NCBI RefSeq assembly: GCF_003751265.1 | Contig: NZ_RJKN01000003.1 | Span: forward strand, 1 to 64,000 | DNA length: 64,000 nt | Direction: 5' to 3' | Source of the DNA: Pseudokineococcus lusitanus | GTDB taxonomy: Bacteria > Actinomycetota > Actinomycetes > Actinomycetales > Quadrisphaeraceae | Shown here: one piece after another, positions 60,106 to 64,000 of the stretch | Numbering within the stretch: position 1 is the stretch's first letter | Layout: each line of letters begins with the position of its first letter | Translations under genes and position numbers: made by a program | The notes under the pieces: generated by a model | What the model was told of the DNA's origin: nothing | The model's database searches: none | What the model saw: the letters and a program-made list of their open reading frames with translations, nothing else

Positions 60106-61398
60106 ATGACGACGCCCCACGCCCCGGCCCTGCGCGACGACGCGCCCCCCGCCCCGCGTGCCCGCCGGCGCGCGCACCTCTCGCTGGCCCTCGCGGCCGC
60201 CCTCGGCGCGACCGGGCTCGTCCCGGCCGCCGCGGCGCCCGCCCCGGAGCGCCCCGCCGAGGACCCGCTGGAGCGCCGGGCCGACGCGACCGCCCCGCGG
60301 GCCACGCCGTCCGACGAGGTCCAGCTCGGCGCCCCGCTCGCCGTCGTCGCGGCCGCCACCGGCGGCACGTACACCGTCCGCCGCGGCGACACCGTCTCGG
60401 CCATCGCCGCCCGCACCGGCGTCAGCCAGCGCACCATCGCCCGCGCCAACGGCCTCGACGCCGCCGGCTCCATCCGCGAGGGCCAGGTCCTGCGCCTGAC
60501 CGGCACCACCACCGGCAGCAACACCCCCGCGCCCTCGGGCGGGGGCGGCAGCACCTACACCGTCCGCCGCGGCGACACCGTCTCGGCCATCGCCGCCCGC
60601 ACCGGCGTCAGCCAGCGCACCATCGCCCGCGCCAACGGCCTCGACGCCGCCGGCTCCATCCGCGAGGGCCAGGTCCTCCGCCTGACCGGCACCACCACCG
60701 GCAGCAGCGCCCCCGCGCCCTCCGGCGGGGGCGGCGGCTCCTACACCGTCCGCCCGGGCGACAGCCTCAGCACCGTCGCCGCGCGCGAGGGCACGACGGT
60801 CGCGGCGCTGCGCCAGGTCAACCCCGGCGTGGGCGCCGACGGCCTCATCCGGGTCGGCCAGCGTCTCTCGGTGCCGGGCGGCACCGCCGCGCCGGCTCCG
60901 GCGTCGTCCGACCCGGTGGCGTCCACCTTCCTGGGCCGCTCGTACCCCGGCGCGACGACGCAGGCGGCGACGGCCAACCGCGACGCCCTGCGCGCCCGCT
61001 CCGTCCCGAGCCGCGACGCGATGCGGGCGCTCGTGCGCGACACCGCCTCCCGCTACGGCGTCGACCCGTCGCTGGCCCAGGCGGTGGCCTTCCAGGAGTC
61101 CGGCTTCGACATGCGCGCCGTCTCCCCCGCCAACGCGGTCGGCGTCATGCAGGTCATCCCGAGCTCCGGCGCGTGGGCGGCCGACCTCTCCGGGCAGAGC
61201 ATCGACCTGCTCGACCCGCAGGACAACGTCACCGCGGGCGTCGTCATCCTGCGCCAGCTGCTGCGGAGCGCCCCCGACACGTCGACGGCGATCGCCGGGT
61301 ACTACCAGGGCCTCGGCTCCGTGCGCAGCCGCGGGATGTTCTCGGACACGCGGCGCTACGTCGCCAACGTCCAGACCCTCCAGGCGCAGTACCGCTGA
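60106..61398 (+). CDS. Secreted lytic transglycosylase with three LysM domains
   Basis: Product of 430 residues. Signal peptide 1-45 (basic start, Leu/Ala core, AAAAPAPE cleavage area). LysM domains at about 89-132, 151-194 and 213-257 ([20 protein letters not shown], twice, and [18 protein letters not shown]), separated by Gly/Ser/Pro linkers. The C-terminal SLT/lysozyme-like domain (about 305-430) has the catalytic Glu in [16 protein letters not shown] and [13 protein letters not shown]. It should bind and cut peptidoglycan glycan strands outside the cell. LysM 1 and 2 with linkers are almost identical at the DNA level (186-bp period), a recent duplication. It sits between the Rv2175c-like gene and pknL. 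Confidence 0.93.
   Translation: MTTPHAPALRDDAPPAPRARRRAHLSLALAAALGATGLVPAAAAPAPERPAEDPLERRADATAPRATPSDEVQLGAPLAVVAAATGGTYTVRRGDTVSAIAARTGVSQRTIARANGLDAAGSIREGQVLRLTGTTTGSNTPAPSGGGGSTYTVRRGDTVSAIAARTGVSQRTIARANGLDAAGSIREGQVLRLTGTTTGSSAPAPSGGGGGSYTVRPGDSLSTVAAREGTTVAALRQVNPGVGADGLIRVGQRLSVPGGTAAPAPASSDPVASTFLGRSYPGATTQAATANRDALRARSVPSRDAMRALVRDTASRYGVDPSLAQAVAFQESGFDMRAVSPANAVGVMQVIPSSGAWAADLSGQSIDLLDPQDNVTAGVVILRQLLRSAPDTSTAIAGYYQGLGSVRSRGMFSDTRRYVANVQTLQAQYR
60370..60741 (+). repeat. Near-exact 186-bp tandem duplication encoding LysM 1 and 2
   Basis: TACACCGTCCGCCGCGG recurs at 60370 and 60556, and the following bases match nearly exactly, including synonymous positions. The period is 62 codons, so frame is kept. 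The third LysM is unlike them. Confidence 0.85.
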
Positions 61399-61430
61399 CG
61401 CCGCCGACCCCGCTGGTCCCCCCGGTGGCA

Positions 61431-61464
61431 GCGCGCCCGCCCCGTCGTCGCGGGGCGGGCGCGC
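61431..61464 (+). terminator. Perfect 14-bp hairpin terminator
   Basis: Arms 61431-61444 and 61451-61464 with a 6-nt loop, 33 bp after the transglycosylase stop and just before the pknL promoter. Confidence 0.7.
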
Positions 61465-61477
61465 GCGCCCGTCTCCC

Positions 61478-61483
61478 TAGACT
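61478..61483 (+). promoter_or_regulatory. -10-like TAGACT of pknL
   Basis: Six nt before ATG 61490, no Shine-Dalgarno; one of the closest hexamers here to TANNNT consensus for leaderless genes. Confidence 0.5.
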
Positions 61484-61489
61484 CCGCCC

Positions 61490-63511
61490 ATGACCGACGA
61501 CGCCCAGGGCGGGGCCGACGACCCGCTCGTCGGGGTCGCCGTCGACGGGCGCTACGAGGTGGTGCGCCGGGTCGCGCGCGGCGGGATGGCGACCGTCTAC
61601 CTCGCCCGGGACGTCCGGCTCGACCGCGAGGTCGCGCTGAAGGTCATGCACCCGCACCTCGCGCACGACCCGCAGTTCGTCGAGCGCTTCCACCGGGAGG
61701 CCGTCTCGGCGGCGCGCGTGTCGCACCCCGGCGTCGTCGGCGTCTTCGACCAGGGCCGCGACGACGCCGTGGGCGGCGGCGTCGTCTACCTCGTCATGGA
61801 GCACGTGCCCGGCCGCACGCTCCGGGACCTCGTGGCCGCCGGCCCCGTGACGACGGGCACGGCCCTCGCCGTCCTCCAGCCGGTCCTCGAGGCCCTCGAG
61901 GCCGCGCACCGCGCCGGCGTCGTCCACCGCGACGTCAAGCCGGAGAACGTCCTGCTCACCGACGACGGCCGCGTCAAGGTCGCCGACTTCGGGCTCGCCC
62001 GCGCCGCCAGCGCCCACACGTCGACGAGCGGGATGCTCATGGGCACCGTGGCGTACCTCCCGCCCGAGGTGACGCTCTCCGGCCGGGCCGACGCCCGCAG
62101 CGACGTCTACTCCGCGGGCGTCACGCTCTTCGAGCTCCTCACCGGCCGGCAGCCCTTCACCGGCGAGGTCCCCTTCCACGTCGCGCACCAGCACGTCACG
62201 CAGGACGTGCCCGTGCCGAGCGACGTCGTCACGACCGTGCCCACCGAGGTCGACGACCTCGTCCTCTGGATGACCGCGCGCGACCCCGAGGACCGCCCGG
62301 CCGACGCGGGCGAGCTCGTCGCCGCCGTCCGCGCCCTGCGTCGCGAGCTGCCCCACGAGGTCCTCGACGCCGCCCCCCACGTCGTCGGGCCCGCCGCCGC
62401 CCCGCCCACCGGGGTCCGCGCGACGACGGCGCTGCCCGCCCGCCACGAGCACGCGCTGGCCGTGCCGGTCGGCGCCGCCGAGGGCGAGCTGCCCGACGGC
62501 GGCGGGGCACCGCCCACGACGCCGACGACGGCCCTGCCCGGCCGCGCACCCCGCCGCGCCGGCACGGGCACGGCGCCCCGGCCCGTGGCCGCGGCCGTCC
62601 CCGCCCCGCCGCCGGCGCGCCGGCGCCGCGGCCGCCGCCTCGCGCTGGTGCTCGTGCCGCTGCTCCTGCTCGGCGGGGCGGCGGGCACGGCCGGCTGGTG
62701 GTTCCTCGCCGGCCCGGGCGCGCCGGTCCCCGTGCCCGTCGTCGCGGACCTGCCGCGGGCCGAGGCCGAGGCGGCCCTCGCCGACGCCGGGCTCGGCGCC
62801 GACGTCTCCGAGCGGTTCGACGACGAGACGCCCGAGGGCGTCGTCGTCGACAGCCTGCCCGTGGCGGGCGACGACGTCCGGCCCGGCGAGGTGGTGCGGC
62901 TCTTCGTCTCCCGCGGGTCGGAGACCGCGCTGGTCCCCACGCTCGTCGGCACCCCGCTCGACGACGCCCGCGCCGCGGTCGAGGCGCTCGGGCTCACGCT
63001 CGCCGAGGACGGCAGCGAGTACGACGAGGAGGTCCCCGAGGGCGCGGTGCTCGGCCAGCAGCCGGCGGCCGGCGAGGAGCTCCGGCGCGGCGACGAGGTG
63101 ACCGTGGTCGTGTCCGACGGCCGCGAGCCCGTCGACGTGCCGTTCCTCGTGGGGCGCCCGCGCTCCGACGTCGTCGGCGACCTGCAGCAGCGCGGCCTCG
63201 AGGTCGAGGTGACCGAGCGCTTCGACGACGTGGCGCCCGAGGACGTCGTCGTCGAGCAGGACCCGGAGGACGGCACGCTGTTCCGCGGCGACACCGTCCA
63301 GCTCGTCGTCTCGCTCGGCCCGGAGACGGCCACCGTCCCCGACGTCGTCGGCCGCCAGGTGGGCGACGCCCGCGCCGCCCTCGAGGACGCGGGCTTCGTG
63401 GTCCAGGAGGAGACCGTGCTGGGCGGGTTCTTCGGGACGGTGCGCGACCAGAGCGTCGAGGGCGGCACCGAGGCCGAGGTCGGCTCGACGGTCACCCTCA
63501 CCGTCGTCTGA
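61490..63511 (+). CDS. pknL: Serine/threonine protein kinase with PASTA domains (PknL-like)
   Basis: Product of 673 residues. Kinase domain at about 20-280: ARGGMATVYLARD (Gly loop), VALKVMHPH (Lys), HRDVKPENVLL (catalytic loop), VADFGLARAA (DFG), STSGMLMGTVAYLPPEV (activation loop). Disordered Pro/Arg linker to about 380, one membrane helix (LALVLVPLLLLGGAAGTAGWW), then four PASTA repeats to the end that should sense peptidoglycan. Mycobacterial PknL lacks PASTA domains as far as I recall, so this may be a fusion-like variant or a PknB-type kinase at the PknL locus. Next to the Rv2175c-like gene, its expected substrate. Confidence 0.92.
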   Translation: MTDDAQGGADDPLVGVAVDGRYEVVRRVARGGMATVYLARDVRLDREVALKVMHPHLAHDPQFVERFHREAVSAARVSHPGVVGVFDQGRDDAVGGGVVYLVMEHVPGRTLRDLVAAGPVTTGTALAVLQPVLEALEAAHRAGVVHRDVKPENVLLTDDGRVKVADFGLARAASAHTSTSGMLMGTVAYLPPEVTLSGRADARSDVYSAGVTLFELLTGRQPFTGEVPFHVAHQHVTQDVPVPSDVVTTVPTEVDDLVLWMTARDPEDRPADAGELVAAVRALRRELPHEVLDAAPHVVGPAAAPPTGVRATTALPARHEHALAVPVGAAEGELPDGGGAPPTTPTTALPGRAPRRAGTGTAPRPVAAAVPAPPPARRRRGRRLALVLVPLLLLGGAAGTAGWWFLAGPGAPVPVPVVADLPRAEAEAALADAGLGADVSERFDDETPEGVVVDSLPVAGDDVRPGEVVRLFVSRGSETALVPTLVGTPLDDARAAVEALGLTLAEDGSEYDEEVPEGAVLGQQPAAGEELRRGDEVTVVVSDGREPVDVPFLVGRPRSDVVGDLQQRGLEVEVTERFDDVAPEDVVVEQDPEDGTLFRGDTVQLVVSLGPETATVPDVVGRQVGDARAALEDAGFVVQEETVLGGFFGTVRDQSVEGGTEAEVGSTVTLTVV

Positions 63512-63567
63512 GCGCGGGACGGCCGGCGACGACGCCCGGGGCCTTGCGCCGCCGACCGGCGGGCGCG

Positions 63568-63573
63568 GACGAT
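63568..63573 (+). promoter_or_regulatory. -10-like GACGAT of the DUF1304 gene
   Basis: Six nt before GTG 63580, no Shine-Dalgarno; same hexamer and distance as rfbD. Confidence 0.35.
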
Positions 63574-63579
63574 GCCCGC

Positions 63580-63972
63580 GTGCTGGCCCTCGGACTCGTG
63601 CTCGCCGCCGCCGCGGCCGCGCTCCACGTCGTGATCTTCTACCTCGAGAGCTTCGCCTGGGAGAGCGCGCGGGCGCGGGCGGTCTTCCGCACCGGGAGCG
63701 TGGCGGACGCCCGCGCCACGAAGTTCTCCGCCTACAACCAGGGCTTCTACAACCTCTTCCTGGCCGTCCTCGTGATCCTCGGGCTGCTCGTGACGGCGGC
63801 CGGCGGGCGCACGGCGGGACTGACGCTCGTCCTCGCCGGGACGGGCTGCATGCTCGCCGCCGCGACCGTCCTCCTGCTGTCCTCGCGCCCGCACCGGGGC
63901 GCCGCGCTGCGCCAGGGCACGCTGCCGCTGCTGGCCGTGCTGCTCGTGGCGCTGGGGGCGGCCACCGGGTGA
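63580..63972 (+). CDS. DUF1304 family small membrane protein
   Basis: Product of 130 residues with four membrane helices. The start ALGLVLAAAAAALHVVIFYLESFAW with His and Glu in the first helix, and KFSAYNQGFYNLFLAVLVILG, are typical of DUF1304 proteins, which are found widely in actinobacteria and firmicutes. Function unknown. GTG start chosen at the family's usual start. Likely monocistronic; the window ends 28 bp later. Confidence 0.88.
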   Translation: MLALGLVLAAAAAALHVVIFYLESFAWESARARAVFRTGSVADARATKFSAYNQGFYNLFLAVLVILGLLVTAAGGRTAGLTLVLAGTGCMLAAATVLLLSSRPHRGAALRQGTLPLLAVLLVALGAATG

Positions 63973-64000
63973 CCGGGCGGGTGCCTCAGCCGCGGCCGGG

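Overview
The window is very GC-rich, densely coded actinobacterial DNA with many GTG starts and 4-base ATGA/GTGA overlaps. Diagnostic genes are an AccE-type epsilon subunit beside an acyl-CoA carboxylase beta subunit, a PknL-type PASTA kinase, an Rv2175c-like regulator, an Rv1264-like adenylate cyclase and an IdsA2-like prenyl synthase. The accessory content (acyclic carotenoid genes, collagen-like wall protein) suits a pigmented soil or surface actinomycete. A Kineosporiales-type organism is a guess; the genus cannot be fixed from here. No rRNA, tRNA, CRISPR array or insertion sequence was recognised.

Layout. 0.2-14.3 kb is a cell-surface block: rfbA, rfbC and rfbD (three of the four dTDP-L-rhamnose genes; rfbB is absent), glycosyltransferases, a methyltransferase, an LCP ligase, five paralogous secreted proteins of unknown function and a collagen-like wall protein. 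14.3-24 kb carries purE/purK, a GtrA/polyprenol-phosphate glycosyltransferase pair, birA with an adenylate cyclase, accD/accE and a large TPM protein. 24-28.4 kb is an inserted catabolic module (IclR regulator, HMG-CoA lyase, class III CoA transferase, GntP permease). 28.7-36.7 kb holds pspA, a DUF885 hydrolase, a dicarboxylate symporter, maf, accA3 and a DUF559 putative nuclease flanked by inverted arrays of 41-bp palindromic repeats. 36.8-45.4 kb holds an LpdA-like flavoprotein and purine/deoxyribose salvage (pnp, phosphopentomutase-type enzyme, add, deoC). 45.5-59.4 kb carries a split carotenoid cluster (crtA, cruF, glycosyltransferase, crtD; then idsA, crtI, crtB) interrupted by a helicase/lipid/metF block on the other strand. 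59.4-64 kb holds an Rv2175c-like regulator, a LysM-lytic transglycosylase, PknL and a DUF1304 membrane protein.

From memory of Mycobacterium tuberculosis gene order, much of the backbone resembles two blocks, about Rv3266-Rv3313 (rmlD, LCP, purE/K, birA, accD5/accE5, maf, accA3, lpdA, deoD, pmmB, add) and Rv2172c-Rv2176 (metF-like, idsA2, Rv2175c, pknL). The HMG-CoA lyase module, the DUF559/repeat unit and the carotenoid genes would then be accessory insertions.

Three signals run through the window. At least 16 start codons lie only 6-8 nt after a TANNNT-like hexamer with no Shine-Dalgarno, which suggests widespread leaderless transcription. Long perfect hairpins sit at gene ends, some running into stop codons and one burying the maf start codon. 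A family of 41-bp tandem palindromic repeats forms three arrays, two of them in inverted orientation around the DUF559 gene; this is the best candidate for an undescribed element.
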